Positions 30,248 through 42,040 of a stretch of DNA of 64,000 nucleotides are shown in pieces. How positions within the stretch are numbered: the first letter of the stretch is position 1; every line of letters begins with the position of its first letter. The notes under the pieces are model-generated. The model was not told the DNA's origin. It did not search any database and saw nothing but the letters and a program-made list of their open reading frames with translations. The position numbers and the translations under genes were made by a program. The stretch is from Agrostemma githago (lineage: Eukaryota > Streptophyta > Magnoliopsida > Caryophyllales > Caryophyllaceae), in NCBI GenBank assembly GCA_958450325.1, contig OY288241.1:52586078-52650077 (forward strand), given 5' to 3'.

Positions 30248-33200
30248 ACTCCCCCACACTTAACCCTTACTCGCCCTCGAGTAAGCACATACTACTACTA
30301 AACTAGCCGAGTGGGTATTAGCGCACCCTATGCCCTTTCAACTCACGCGAGTGCACTTAGAGGAAAAGTGCACTCCGCAAGGCAAGTGGGGTCTTGCGAC
30401 AAAACCGTGGATGCAACCGGACACAAAACACATAAACAACAAACACACAAACAAACAAACAAACAAAAATCGGTTGCACCCAAAAGAAAACAAATACCGC
30501 TTCCCTCAAACAAGCGGTGAAAGAAGCACCGGTTTAGAACTCAAGGCAAGTGACAACGTTCCCGAGCTAGCAATACAAACCAAGATGGACTAAACCCTAA
30601 TAGTATGACGACAAAGCAACAAAAACGTTGGTAACTTACCTCGGTTCCTCCTAGCCTTCTAAGAACGTACTAGGGGACGATCGACGGGATGGAAAAAGGA
30701 TGAACCACGGTGTTAGTCGACACTGTAGGTAAGTGAGACCCCGCCCCCTTTAGCAAAGAGCCAAGAGGGTCGTCCCATGTCCGAAACCGCCTAACTAGTC
30801 CAAGTAAAAAGGTGGAAATATGCAAAATGAGGGAAGACCGACCATTACCGCTATCATCCTTCCTAAGGACTCGGTCCTTTGGTAGGCTCTTCACGGTAAT
30901 AGTCGGTAAAAGGCTTATTTTGTGAGGTGTGAGGTTTCTATTTTTGTGACACGATTTTCTTTTGGCATTTTCTTCTTCTTTTGCATTTTTGCTTTGTTTT
31001 GCCATGCCATTTCTTTTTCTTCTTTTCTATTTTCTTTTTGGCTTTTTGTGCCTTTTCTTTTTCTTCAATCTTTTCTTTCTTTCATTTTCTTTCTTTTTCT
31101 TTTCTTTGCCCTTTTTGGCTTGATTCGAATTGTAGGCATTTCTTTGCAACAAGCAAGGGAGATTTCAACAAATTACAAATTTATTTGTGGTTATGTGTAG
31201 GAGGTAGAGGAACGGGTAAGTCGGGGGTCGCGATTTCCCTTCAAACCCACAAAAAGGGGAGAACTTGGACTAATAAAACAATTCCGAACACGGTCACCTA
31301 GGGAACGGGACTCGGCAACCAAGGCCTTTTCACACCGTGGGTGGTCAAAATGGTCAAAATGCAAATCCCGTAGTAAATCCCTAGTAAGCTAGGTGGACTC
31401 AAGGTAAAGGACCAACGAATTCATTGATTTAGGGTCATTCTACTAGACTAAAGTCCAAGACTCGATTTATACCACTAGGATGGGAAAGTAAACACTTGCA
31501 CACTAGCCTCTAAACCGGGTTTTCGAAAAACTTTTTACACACAAGACACAAATACACAACACAAAACGAAGACACGACGAAAACGAAAGAAAAAGAGACA
31601 AAAGGACACAAAACAAAAACAAAACAAAACAAACACATAAACAACACAAACACCACCCCAAGCTTCCAAATAAGCAACCAAATCAACCACAAGCATTACA
31701 AACCTCCTCCCGAGCACACAACATCACAATCTCCTCCAAGCTCCACAAGAGATAAAGAGGGAAAAGGGATAGAAGATGTTACCGGATGTCTTGCAAGCTT
31801 TCCAAAACTAACGGTGATTGAAGCAACCTATACGGAAAAGAGAGGCAAAACACACACAACGAAACAAATATACGACACAACTACACAAAAGGAAAACACA
31901 CAAAAGAAAATCTTTTTGATTTTTATGAAATTTTTTCAAATTTTTAGGGTTTTTAAAGATTTTTCGAAAAACTACGAAAATAAAACTAACTACGATAGAA
32001 TATCGCTCCCCCACACTTAAGCCGAGCCATGTCCTCATGCTCGACCGTAGTGCATGGGAGCACAAGAGAAAAGAAAAGAAACTACGAAAATAAAACTAAA
32101 AATCAAAAATAAAGTGGAGAAAATGGTAGAATGTGTCCGGTCGGGGTGTAGTCAAGTCACCATGGGCCGAGGCAAGAAAAGATATGGATGGGGGAAGAAA
32201 TAAAAAGAAAGAATAAAAGGAAATGGGAGGGGAGGACTAGGTGTAATCAAGTCACCTAGCCCGGATTCCGCCCAAATCCGACTAACTTCTACCAAAAAGG
32301 GTGAAAATCTTGCAAATTTGGATTTTGAAATGACTCTCGACGTAGTCACATCATCGAGAGTCGGGAGCAACCATACTAAGGCCTCGAAGGCCACCATGAC
32401 ACAAATGATAAAAGGGAAAGGGAATAAACAAATGAAGACAAGCTATAAAAACGGAAAAGAGAGGATAGTTGCCGTACCATACGGTTAGCAACTCACTCGC
32501 TCCATCGTCGCATAAATCGATATCGGCACGTAGCTAGTCGTCATTATTCCTTCCTAATCGCGATACGGTTCCATGGTTGGAGCACCAAAGTAAAATGGGG
32601 TGGGTTTTGATGTGAAAGTCGGTTTAAAGTGAAGAGAAAGAGAGGTGAAAATGTGTATGTGAGGTGTAGGGGTCATATAATAAGAGTAAGGACATGTAGG
32701 GAGGTTGGGAGGGGGTATACAATGGTTGGGTGGACTCAAATGACGAAGAAAAGGCCAAAGGAGGACAGGGGGTCCATCCCGGTCGGGATGGGTGGTCCCG
32801 GTCGGGATGACCGGCTCGTCCCGATCGGGATGACCGGCTCGTCCCGGTCGGGAAGCTTTGGTCCCGGTCGGGATGAGCTGTCAGTAGACCCATCTTTTGT
32901 GCACCTCATCCCGGACGGGATGACATCCTTCCCGGTCGGGATGGGCCTTCCATCCCGGTCGGGATGGGCCTTCCATCCCGGACGGAAAGACCTCTTCTAG
33001 GCCGGAAAGAGTCTCCTAACCCTCTATAGCTCCCAAAAGCTCGTTCCAAGCTTCAAAAATCCATTTTCCTTCACACGATCCAAGCTCAAACGATGACCAC
33101 TCCTCCTTAGGAATCACTTTCGCTTCCACCTATCACAATAAAGCTCAAATACACATCAAATTCCCTCCCTCACAACGCTCATCAATAATCCAAATAGTCA

Positions 33201-33304
33201 AGAAATTCACAAAGCCAAACAAACTACAAGAGAAAGAGATATATACAAAGAGACGGTTCTTTTGGAACTCCGTCAAACCAAGGTGGTGCATTCTTCAATC
33301 TTTT
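30248..33304 (-). other. 3' internal non-coding region of element A
   Basis: About 3 kb with no supported gene. It holds a polypurine tract next to the LTR, a pyrimidine-rich tract on the plus strand (30950-31125, mostly TTTC/TTCT), A-rich ACAAACAAAC runs (30440-30470, 31600-31640) and a CCCGGTCGGG palindrome array (32775-32993). The same order occurs in element B (57653-60600), so the layout is conserved although nothing is encoded. Confidence 0.6.
32775..32993 (-). repeat. Internal TCCCG-NN-CGGGA palindrome array, element A
   Basis: About nine copies of (A)TCCCG-GT-CGGGA(T) and variants with central AT or GA (TCCCGATCGGGA, TCCCGGACGGGA) lie about 300 bp downstream of the gag-protease end in element direction. 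It is the same motif as in the LTR promoter of this family. Confidence 0.8.
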
Positions 33305-36300
33305 TCAACAACAAAAACTAGTTCCATCTCCATCAAGGGCACGAAGAAACAAGTCGAAGGCCCTAGCAAAGTCTTCAATCAAGCTCGAGATATAACCGAC
33401 CACATACCAAGGCTCTTCATGGCCTAGCCTTGACGTTCCCGGGGCATCCCGATCTTCCAAGTTCAACGACTTGAACTTGTACTTTTGGTCTTTGGGATAT
33501 ACCCAAACGTCCACCGGTCTTCATGTGGCCCCAAGGGAGGCTCATCCTTCTCCTTGCTTTTCAATTTGTCATCAAGCCCATGACATGGGCTCTCATCCTC
33601 TCCACTCTCGGAGTCATCATCCTCAAGTTCACAAGAATTCTTCTTCAAGCTTTGTCCCGACTCAACCCCTAGATCGATGTCCTTCGCGGCTTGGATCATA
33701 TTGCATGACTCATCGTTGGTGGGCGAAGTGTTACCTTGGAGGTCAAACACTAGCTTCTCTTCGCCTAGTTCGAAGGTGATCCTACCATTCTTCACATCGA
33801 TCATAGCACCGGCGGTGTGTAGAAATGGGCGCCCAAGAATAATGGGAGTGATAGCATCTTCCCGCATATCGAGCACAATGAAGTCAACCGGAATGAAGAA
33901 CTTACCGATTCTCACCGGCACATCCTCTAGTATTCCCAATGGTCGGTTGAATGAACTATCGGCCATTTGGAGTGTGATGGAAGTACTTTTAAGCTCCTTC
34001 ATCCCAAGTCGGCAACAAATAGAATAAGGGATGATGCTCACACTCGCACCCAAATCACATAATGCTCTTTCGATCTTGTAGTGGCCTATGGTGCAAGGGA
34101 TCGAGAATCTACCCGGATCCTTCAACTTTGGAAGCGTAGAACCTTGAATGAGCTCGCTCACCACCCTTGTGAACGCAATGGTCTCTTCCTTGTCGATGGA
34201 TCTCTTCCTAGCCAAGATTTCTTTCATAAATTTTCCATATGCCGGGATTTGGGTAAGTAGCTCGGTGAATGGGACACTAACATCCAATTTCTTCACAATG
34301 TTAAGGAACTTTTCATATTGAGAATCTACCTTGGTCTTCATTTGCCTTGTTGGGAAAGGCAACTTGATATGGCACTTATTTTGCTCAATCGGGGTAGACT
34401 CCTCAAATGACACTTTCCTTTTGCCCTTGTCTTTTCCTTGAAGTGGGGGAAGCTTGTCTTCTTGGGGTCTCTCGATCTCCCATAAGACTTGCTCCTCCAT
34501 TGGATTATCAAAGCTTGATTCTTCTTGATTTGGAGACACAACTTCCTTCATTGCTTCTTGCTCACTAGGAAACACGGGAGGATTATAGGTGGCACCACTC
34601 CTTAAGGTGATGGCATTGACATGCTCAAAATTCGGAGTTACCCCTTGAGGAGGTAATTTCCCTCTTTGTCTTGAAGAACTCCCCGATGCAAGTTGTGATA
34701 CTTGATTCTCAATCATCTTCATGTGAGTTTTCATTTCCTTGTTATCCATTAGAATTTGAGCAATGATTCCTTGTTGTGACATTTGTGCCTCCAATTGACT
34801 CTTTTGCATTTCTTGAGTATTCCTTTGCATATCCATCATTTGCTTTTGTATGTCGAAATCCCGTGGTGGGGATGATGGATTATGCGGAGTATCGGTGAGG
34901 GCTAATGGAGTACCATAGTCATGAATAGGAGACCGGCCCCTAGGCTTGCTTTGTTGTTGATTGCCTTGAGTTGCTTGTTGTTGTTGATGGTTCCCTTGGA
35001 ACCCATGAGAATTGCCTTGACTAAGGCCTTGGTTATTGCCATGGTTGTGGTTTTGTTGCTTTTGAAAGTTTTGGTTTCCTTGGAAACCGCCTTGATTGAA
35101 GTTCCCTTGGTTGAACCCTTGATTATTGTTGTGGAAGGTGCCTTGGTTATTTTGCTTGAAATTGTTGAAGGGCCTTGAGTTGCCTTGATAACCTTGGTAA
35201 CCTTGATTGTTGTCCCTTAAGGGAGGTGGAACATAGGGACGAGGTTGCATAGCTTGTTCTTGAGGGACTTGATTGGAAGCTTGGTATTGGTTGGAATAGG
35301 AGGCACCTTACTTGAACGCTTGAAAAGCATTCACTTGCTCAATACTTCCTTGGCATTGCATAGGATTATGATCAACGATTCCAAAAGTATCGCACATCCC
35401 ATAATAAGGCAAAGGAGGTGCAAATCCCAAAGCATTTACTTCTTGAATTGAGTGTTGATTGGAGGAACCAATGCTTTGAACTTGAGTGAGGTGACCTTGG
35501 AGCTTCTTGTCAATGGTCTCCATATGGGTCTTCAATTGAACTCCAAGGTCAATGCTTAGTTGAGTAATAGCATCAACCTCATGCCTACCTCCTCGATTTG
35601 CCTTCCTAGGCCTAGAGTATTGCGAATTATGCACCGCCATCTCTTCGATTCTCGCCCAAGTTTGGTCGTCATCGACCTCGGTAAACCTACCATTGGAGCC
35701 CATATTAAGTATAGCTCTCGAGTCCTCATAAAGGCCATTCCAAAATTTTTGTACCAAGAACCATTGTGAGAGTCCATGATGAGGGCACGACCTAACCAAA
35801 GACTTAAACCGCTCCCAAGCTTCATATAGGCTCTCTTCATCCCTTTGTTGGAACCCGGTGATGGAGGCCCTAAGCAAATTTGTCTTTTTCGGAGGGTAAA
35901 ACTTTTGGTAGAACGCCAAGGCAAGCTTTTTCCAAGTATCTATCCCCATGGTTGCCCTATCGAGACTCTTGATCCATTGCTTTGCCTTTCCGATTAATGA
36001 GAATGGAAATAAAACTCAACGGATTTGGTCTTGTGAAACCCCGGTTTGGGAAATAGCATCGCAATAATCGGAGAAGGTCTCCATATGTTGGTGCGGGTCT
36101 TCGGTGGGCAAACCACTAAATTGACTTCTCTCGACCAATTGAATAAATTGCGTTTTTGCCACAAAATTCCCGGTATATGCCTCCGGTAAAGTGGATGGAC
36201 CCGGCAAAACGTCTTCCATGAAGGTTGAGTGAGAAGAAAACTTAGGCATTCTTGGATATAAGGGAGAAGATGGTGGTGTAGACGGTGTTGATGTAGATGA

Positions 36301-36525
36301 AGAGGGGGAACTAGGACTAGAATATCCAAAGGGATTGGTGAAATTCCCTTCGGCCGTCTCTTGAAATGCTTGCTCAAAATCGTTTCCTTGAGCTTGCTCT
36401 TGATGAGTATTGCTTGCACTTGGTTGAGAGATCCTAACCCGGTTAATCGTCCGTTGGCGAAAAGCTCGAAAAAGCCTTTCCGGCTCTGGATTAAAGAGAA
36501 AGAATTCGCCTCCCCGCCTAGGCAT
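33305..36525 (-). pseudogene. gag-protease of element A
   Basis: Start MPRRGGEFFLFNPEP at 36525. In order: a proline/serine-rich stretch, the gag domain (FVAKTQFIQLVERSQF, then RAILNMGSNGRFTEV), a zinc knuckle in which the second Cys is replaced by Phe (CDTFGIVDHNPMQC, about 35385), a strongly Q/N/G-rich region (35250 to about 34930), and a protease with CDLGASVSIIPYSI (about 34040) and PIILGRPFLHTAGAMIDV. Damage: an in-frame TGA near 36014 where element B keeps TGG, a TAA near 35307 where B keeps a glutamine codon, and a 2-nt loss near 33490. No polymerase follows. The product would be a structural Gag plus protease; it is now inactive. Confidence 0.88.
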
Positions 36526-36730
36526 ACACTACACACTAGAACAAACGTGAGAGCACCTAGTGCTTCATGGGCACTAGGTAACGACAATAAACAAGCACAA
36601 CTAGAGACAAAAAGAAAAGAAAGCTAAGAAAACAAGAAAAACTAGAAAATATGCACAAGAGATGATAGAAGAGCACAAAGAAGGGTAACTAAGTCTAGCT
36701 ATAAGCAAACTAAGTCTAAACAATGCACTG

Positions 36731-36748
36731 TCCCCGGCAACGGCGCCA
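36731..36748 (-). other. Primer-binding site of element A, tRNA-Asp type
   Basis: Minus-strand TGGCGCCGTTGCCGGGGA, the same primer site as in the 3509-16696 element, three bases inside the LTR end. Confidence 0.85.
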
Positions 36749-36751
36749 AAT

Positions 36752-36784
36752 TGATGGTGGGAATTGTCGTGGATCCCGCCAAAT
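36752..36784 (-). repeat. 33-bp duplication of the LTR end next to the primer site
   Basis: TGATGGTGGGAATTGTCGTG with its following CCGCCAAAT appears at 36752 and again at 36785. The LTR terminus adjacent to the primer site is thus present twice in tandem, separated by GCCAAAT that mimics the primer-site edge. The other LTR has a single end. Confidence 0.85.
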
Positions 36785-37923
36785 TGATGGTGGGAATTGT
36801 CGTGGATCCCCACCGCCAAATAAATAACCGGCTAAGACCTAACGGTAGTTAGGGTAAGTCGGGTCGTGTCCACGAAGACGGTGTTGCAAGGTTTAGATAT
36901 GGTCGGCCTAAAACGAGACTATGCTACCAAACAAACACAAAGAAATACTAATTGACAAATTATGATGAGAGGAGAAAAAGGAAGAAGATTAACAATGAAC
37001 TAGACTATAACAAGGCTAAATGAAATAACTAAACACAAACTAAACAATGAACTAAAGAAATGATGACTAACTAATAAGATGAATCAAATATGAAGAAGAA
37101 GTGGGTTAGGTCGGGTTCATAAGTGTAGTAGGGTGACTTGGGTGGTCAAGGGTGTAGGTGTCTCCTAATTGTTAGAATCGGTTCGGGCTCTCGCAACTTA
37201 AACCGATGTCGAGGTGGGTCCGGGCTCTCGCTACTTAGACCGATGTCGAGGTAGATCCGGGCTCTCGCAACTTAGACCCTAGTCCACACTCTCGTGACTA
37301 CAACTATCCTCAACACTATCCTCAACATGACCACATACAAGACAACAATGAGTAGAGGAAGACTAGCATGAGAAGCATGGCCATTACAACTCAAACAAGC
37401 AATTCAACAAATACATGGTGTGCCAAGTATGTGACTAACAACAAAGATTCACCCTTTACCCCTAATCAAACCCTAATCACCCATATTCTACCCTTAATCC
37501 CCCTACTAACCCACAAGAAAACTACTCACTCATAATCAAACTAACTACAACAATGAAAGGATAAAACAACATCATAAACATCAAAACATTCATCATAAAC
37601 AATCAAGAACAATAAACAATAATCAATGATTAAAACTTGATGATAAAACAAAGATTAAGAGAAAAGAAATTATACCCACTACAATAGGATGAAAAAGATG
37701 AGAACTTGAATCAATTAAAAACCCAAATGAAACCCCAAGGTTGTCAATCTTGGATGAGTCTTCAAGAATCTTCTTAATTACAAGACTAATTAACTAAGAT
37801 TAACTAAAGATTAAAGAAAGATTAAACTAATGAGAGGAGAACTAAATCTAGGGTTTATATGTTGTAGAGAGGCTTAAAATAGTCTAGGTTAAGGTAAGAT
37901 ACATAAACAATACAGGAGGGAAG

Positions 37924-38058
37924 TATTTATAGGGGTACAAGAATGAAGGAGGATGAATTAAAGAGGTGCGGCTACAGCGTGTTGGTCCCGACCGGGACGG
38001 GATCATCCCAACCGGGACGGCCTGTCATCCCGACCGGGACGGGTTGGTCCCGACCGGG
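37924..38058 (-). promoter_or_regulatory. LTR promoter of A (5' LTR): TATA box with palindrome array
   Basis: CTATAAATA (minus) at 37924-37932, with four TCCCG-AC-CGGGA-type copies at 37986-38058; one has a changed base (TCCCAACCGGGA). The CACTA-like element sits immediately upstream and has separated the fifth (GGACGGGAT) copy from the array. Confidence 0.7.
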
Positions 38059-38096
38059 ACGGGCTCACAGTGGCCTCTTAAAAAGTGCACTTCATC

Positions 38097-39179
38097 CACT
38101 ACAAGAGAATTGCAATTTAGCTACTAATTTAGCAACTGCCTAAAATTCAGCCGCTAAATATATAAATTAGCTACTACTTTTGAGACATAAATATATTTAG
38201 TCTCAATTTTAGAGATCAAAATATAGTGGTAGCTAATTACGTCACTATTATAGAGACTAAATAAAGTCGATAGCAAATTTGGTATCTAATTTAAGTTTTT
38301 AGATACGGAAAAACGTCAGTACCTAAAATCGTCTCTATATATATCGACATAAAATTGCGAATAATGTATTTAATTTTTATATAGGAGACCAAAGTAAATT
38401 CGTAAATAAGTGTAGTAGTTATTATAGAAACGAAACCAGGTGAGTAGCAATTTTAGTATCTAAATTTAAATTCTTAGCTACGAAAATAAATTGGTAGCTA
38501 AATTTAGTTGTCGGTTGTTACTATCATGTATTTTTTTTATATTTCTTATGATATTTTTTTTATTTTATTTTAATATATTTATATTATTATTGGAGTATTA
38601 CAAAAATATCTTACAATCCACATTTTAATGATTAATTTTAACTTTAAGTATAAATTCATTGTCAAAATGAACATAAATCTTTAAGTGGCCCAATGGTTTG
38701 AACGTTGGTCAAGTGTTCATTGGTTATGGGTTCGACTCCTCTTGCGAACATAAATATTTAATTTCTATAAAAGAGGCGGTGGTGTGGTGCGTGGACATAC
38801 ATAGGGGCATGTGGTGGTTATGATGTGTACTTCTCGTTTTTTTTGTGGCCATTTTAGATACCAAAAAATTGCGTCACTAATTTTGCTACAACTGAATCGA
38901 TCTCTAAGTTCGTCCCTAAATTAGCTACTATACCATTTGCGGTCGCTAATGTAGCTACTTGAATTTTTGTCTCTATTATTGTCTCAAAATTTGCTACCAC
39001 GCTTTCGTCGCTAAATTGGTAGCTAATTTTGGTCGCTAATTCAGTAGCTAAATTAGCGACAAGGCATTTAGATACTAATGAAATTTAGTTGCAAATTCGG
39101 TCTCTAATTTAATTAGCTACGGAATATTGAAGAATTGCTACTAAAACTTCCGACTCTAAAGTGACTTTACCTTGTAGTG
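38097..39179. mobile_element. Small CACTA-like non-autonomous element
   Basis: Ends CACTACAAG (38097) and CTTGTAGTG (39179), flanked by a 3-bp ATC duplication (38094-38096, 39180-39182). The interior is filled with TAGCTA / TCGCTAATT / AATTTAGCGAC-type repeats in both orientations near the ends and has no coding frame. The uninterrupted target is visible in the other LTR at about 29870. The superfamily call rests on the CACTA start and 3-bp duplication. Confidence 0.85.
38676..38756 (+). mobile_element. tRNA-like SINE head inside the CACTA-like element
   Basis: TGGCCCAATGGTTTGAACG resembles an A box and GGTTCGACTCC is a B box about 45 bp later, followed by AT-rich sequence. No complete cloverleaf can be drawn, so it is more likely a SINE fragment than a functional tRNA gene. 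Confidence 0.45.
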
Positions 39180-39561
39180 ATCCCGGACGGGATGCGGTGC
39201 ATACCCGTCGGGGATGAGTCTTGTAGGCCTCCAATATGATCCTTTTGGTTCCTCCTTGCTTCACATGGACTTCTCATCGATTCTCGAGACTTGGGATTGG
39301 GTCTCGGAGGCTCGGGAATGGGTCCCAAGGTCTCGGGCTCGAATCCAAGGCATCGAGTTATCGTTCCTCCGCTTCGTTGGCTCCGAAAAGTGTATGTATT
39401 GAGTCGGAATCGCTCCAACTCGTCATGAATGGTCTCGGGAACCTGAAACGAACTAGAGGAAGCATAAGTAGCCCATGAACCGCTCCCAAGGAGCGATTCC
39501 GCAAGGAAAACGGGACCAAAACACAGCAAAATAGGCACTACAAACTACACTTATCAGGTAG

Positions 39562-40537
39562 CTAGGGTAAGTCGGGTCGTGTCCACGGAGACGGTATTGT
39601 AGAGTCTAGACTAGGTCCACCTAAAACAAGGCTAAGTCACAAACAAACACAAAGAGAATGATGATTGACAATCTATGATGGGAGAAGAGGTAAGGACTAG
39701 ACTAATAACAAACTAGCTATAACAAGGCTAAATGAAATAACTAAACACCAACTAAACAATGAACTAGAGAAATGATCACTAACTAGAAGGATGAATCAAG
39801 TATGCAAGGGAGTAGGATTAGGTCGGGTTCTTAAGTGTAGTAGGGTAATTGGGTGATCAAGGGTGTAGGTGTCTCTTGGTCACTAAGGTCGGTTTGTGCT
39901 CTCGCACCAAAGCCGAAGTCCGCACTCTCGTGTCTAAGACTAGACCCGAACACTCATGCTAGAGGCTACTCAAAACACAAGGATTCAATCACAAATTGGT
40001 CAAACAATGAGAAGAAGAATGCAAGTATAAGAAGCATTGGCCACTACTACCCACACAAACAATACAACAAACACATAGTGTGCCCAATAAGTGACTAGCA
40101 ACAAAGGAATCACCTTTACCCACAATCAAGCCCTAATCACCCATAATCCACAATTAATCCCCCTACTAACCCCACAAAGAGTCTACTCACTCATAATGAA
40201 ACTAACTATAACAATGATAAGAGAAATCAACATAAATAACCCAACATTCATCATGAACAAACAAGAACAAATAAACAATATGTAAAGATTAAAACTTGAG
40301 AGATTAACAAACATTAAGAAAAAAGAAATTACACCCACTACAATAGGATGAAGAAGATGAGAACTTGAATTAATAAGAAACCCAAATAAAACTCCAAGGT
40401 TGTCAAGCTTGGAATAATCTTCAAGAATCTCCTTAATACAAGACTAATTACTTAGATTAAACTAGGATTAACTCAAGATTAACTAGAGATGAAATGAGGC
40501 TAATTAGGGTTTTGAATGCTTAAGAGATGTCTAAAAT
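39562..40537 (-). repeat. Middle piece of the 3' LTR of element B
   Basis: It resumes CTAGGGTAAGTCGGGTCGTG directly after the GGTAG duplication of element A and runs parallel to the LTR of A (about 28640-29660) with many substitutions, to the AAAAT duplication of the Tat/Ogre element. No gene. Confidence 0.85.
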
Positions 40538-41536
40538 TGTGGACATGACGTAGGTCCACCCCGACGCGGCCACGCGCGGGTTTGGGTAGGCGAATAAATC
40601 TCGTGGTGAGATTGTTCTCGGGTTCGAAATTTAAGTCAAAATGGAGTCGCCACCGAATTTTGTGGTTATTCGGAACCATACGAGCCCACTCTATGTCGTC
40701 ATGGGCTTTACACAAAGTAAGCCCACTTCGATTTCAGAGTTTATTGGGCTCGTCCCTTTGCATTGCAATATCGATACCGTATAAACCGGCTTTCGTATAT
40801 AGAATGACTCTCGTGCGCCAAGGGTTTCGGACATCCGGAAACCAAAGGTTCTGAGTAAGGGGTGAGGGTACGTGTTGGGAAGCCCACTAAGGACACCCAA
40901 CCCCGCCCGCACATGGCGGCCTCTACTAAGACATCGTTCGTGTTCGTGTGTGCGCGCTAGTAAAACGATTAAATGATATGCAAACAGCGTTTTCGGGCTA
41001 GGCATATTAATAGTATGTGAACTACGTCATTTAATGCATCTTATTTTTGGTCAAAGTGATTTAGCATGCGAGGTTCGTTTATAAAGCGTAAAAGCAAGTA
41101 AATAAACAAAGCTCGAAAGTAAACAAAAAAGTAACGTACAAGTTACACGGGCGGAAATACAACCCGGAATTCACAATACAACGTTACGTAAAAGTAATAA
41201 AAACAACGTGATACAATAGTAGGGACGGACCCGTATGTAAACTAGACCGCGAAATGTGTAGATGGACTAACCCCGATTAAATACACATTATATCGTGTAC
41301 TAAACGAAGGACGGAAATACGAGACTACGGCATATTGCTAGCCCGATCTCATATCCCGTAGTCTTGTCCCGACTCATCATGTCAAAAGGTGATCAAAGTC
41401 GTTCTACGTGTCGTGTTGTGCATGGTTTTGAAAATAGGTTAGTCACGTGATAGTCTTTACACGTGATGACTAATGTCGATAAAAAGATGAGGCTTGAAAG
41501 GTGTGTCAAGGCTCTCGGTCACGGGGCTACAGGGCT

Positions 41537-42040
41537 CACTCGGTCGAGTCATGGTCTGACTCGGTCGAGTGCGTCCTAAAAGAAATTTCTGCCCACGGTT
41601 TGGGGTGTTACTCGGTCGAGTGGTAGGTATACTCGACCGAGCAGCACCTGTACGAGCTATGACTCGTGTTTTATGTGTCTTAAATCGAGAGTTGGCCGAA
41701 TTAAATTAAAATATTGACGAATTTAGATTTAATTCGGTTTGCCGGTAATATAATCATGTCTCATATGATTGTAGTACAGTTATCGGATTTTCGGAAAAGG
41801 AGTTGCCACGATAAACGTGGGTTTTGGAAAATGGATTCACGTGATTGACTTTACACGTGTCGACTAAGAGTCGTAAAAACAGGACGAGGCTTAAATGTTG
41901 CATTTAAGCTCTCGGTTTTCTGGGTTACAGGACCCACTCGGTCGAGTCATGGTCTGACTCGGTCGAGTGTGCCCTCAAAAAGTAATCTGCCCAGCTTTAT
42001 GGACATTACTCAATCGAGTGGCCTATGCACTCGGTCGAGT
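41537..42040 (-). repeat. Paired ACTCG-NN-CGAGT sites downstream of the LTR TATA box
   Basis: Eight copies in four pairs: 41537-41550 with 41558-41571, 41610-41622 with 41631-41642, 41935-41948 with 41956-41969, and 42008-42020 with 42028-42040. Start-to-start spacing is about 20-21 bp in every pair. The two pairs at 41537 and 41935 share the intervening ATGGTC, so the block is a diverged duplication of about 400 bp. Confidence 0.8.

Larger units (their letters stand above)
28576..39556 (-). mobile_element. Athila-like non-autonomous element A (gag-protease only)
   Basis: A complete element nested in the LTR of B. The GGTAG duplication lies at 28571-28575 and 39557-39561. LTRs are at 28576-30247 and 36785-39556 (the latter enlarged by a 1.08 kb CACTA-like insertion). 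The primer site is at 36731-36748, gag-protease lies on the minus strand at 33305-36525, and a purine tract (AAGTGTGGGGGAGT on the minus strand, about 30248-30262) abuts the 3' LTR. No polymerase or integrase is encoded and the gag-protease frame is broken, so it depended on proteins from another element. Confidence 0.92.
36785..39556 (-). repeat. 5' LTR of element A, carrying a CACTA-like insertion
   Basis: Copy of 28576-30247 with the 1083-bp element at 38097-39179 inserted. Disregarding the insertion and one ATC, its length is about 1.69 kb. Confidence 0.92.

Noticed and set aside
40691..41005. Identical 104-residue frames in both Tat/Ogre LTRs (also 54264-54578)
   Set aside because: Repeated only because the LTR is repeated; no domain, and the older LTR at 1-550 does not keep the frame.
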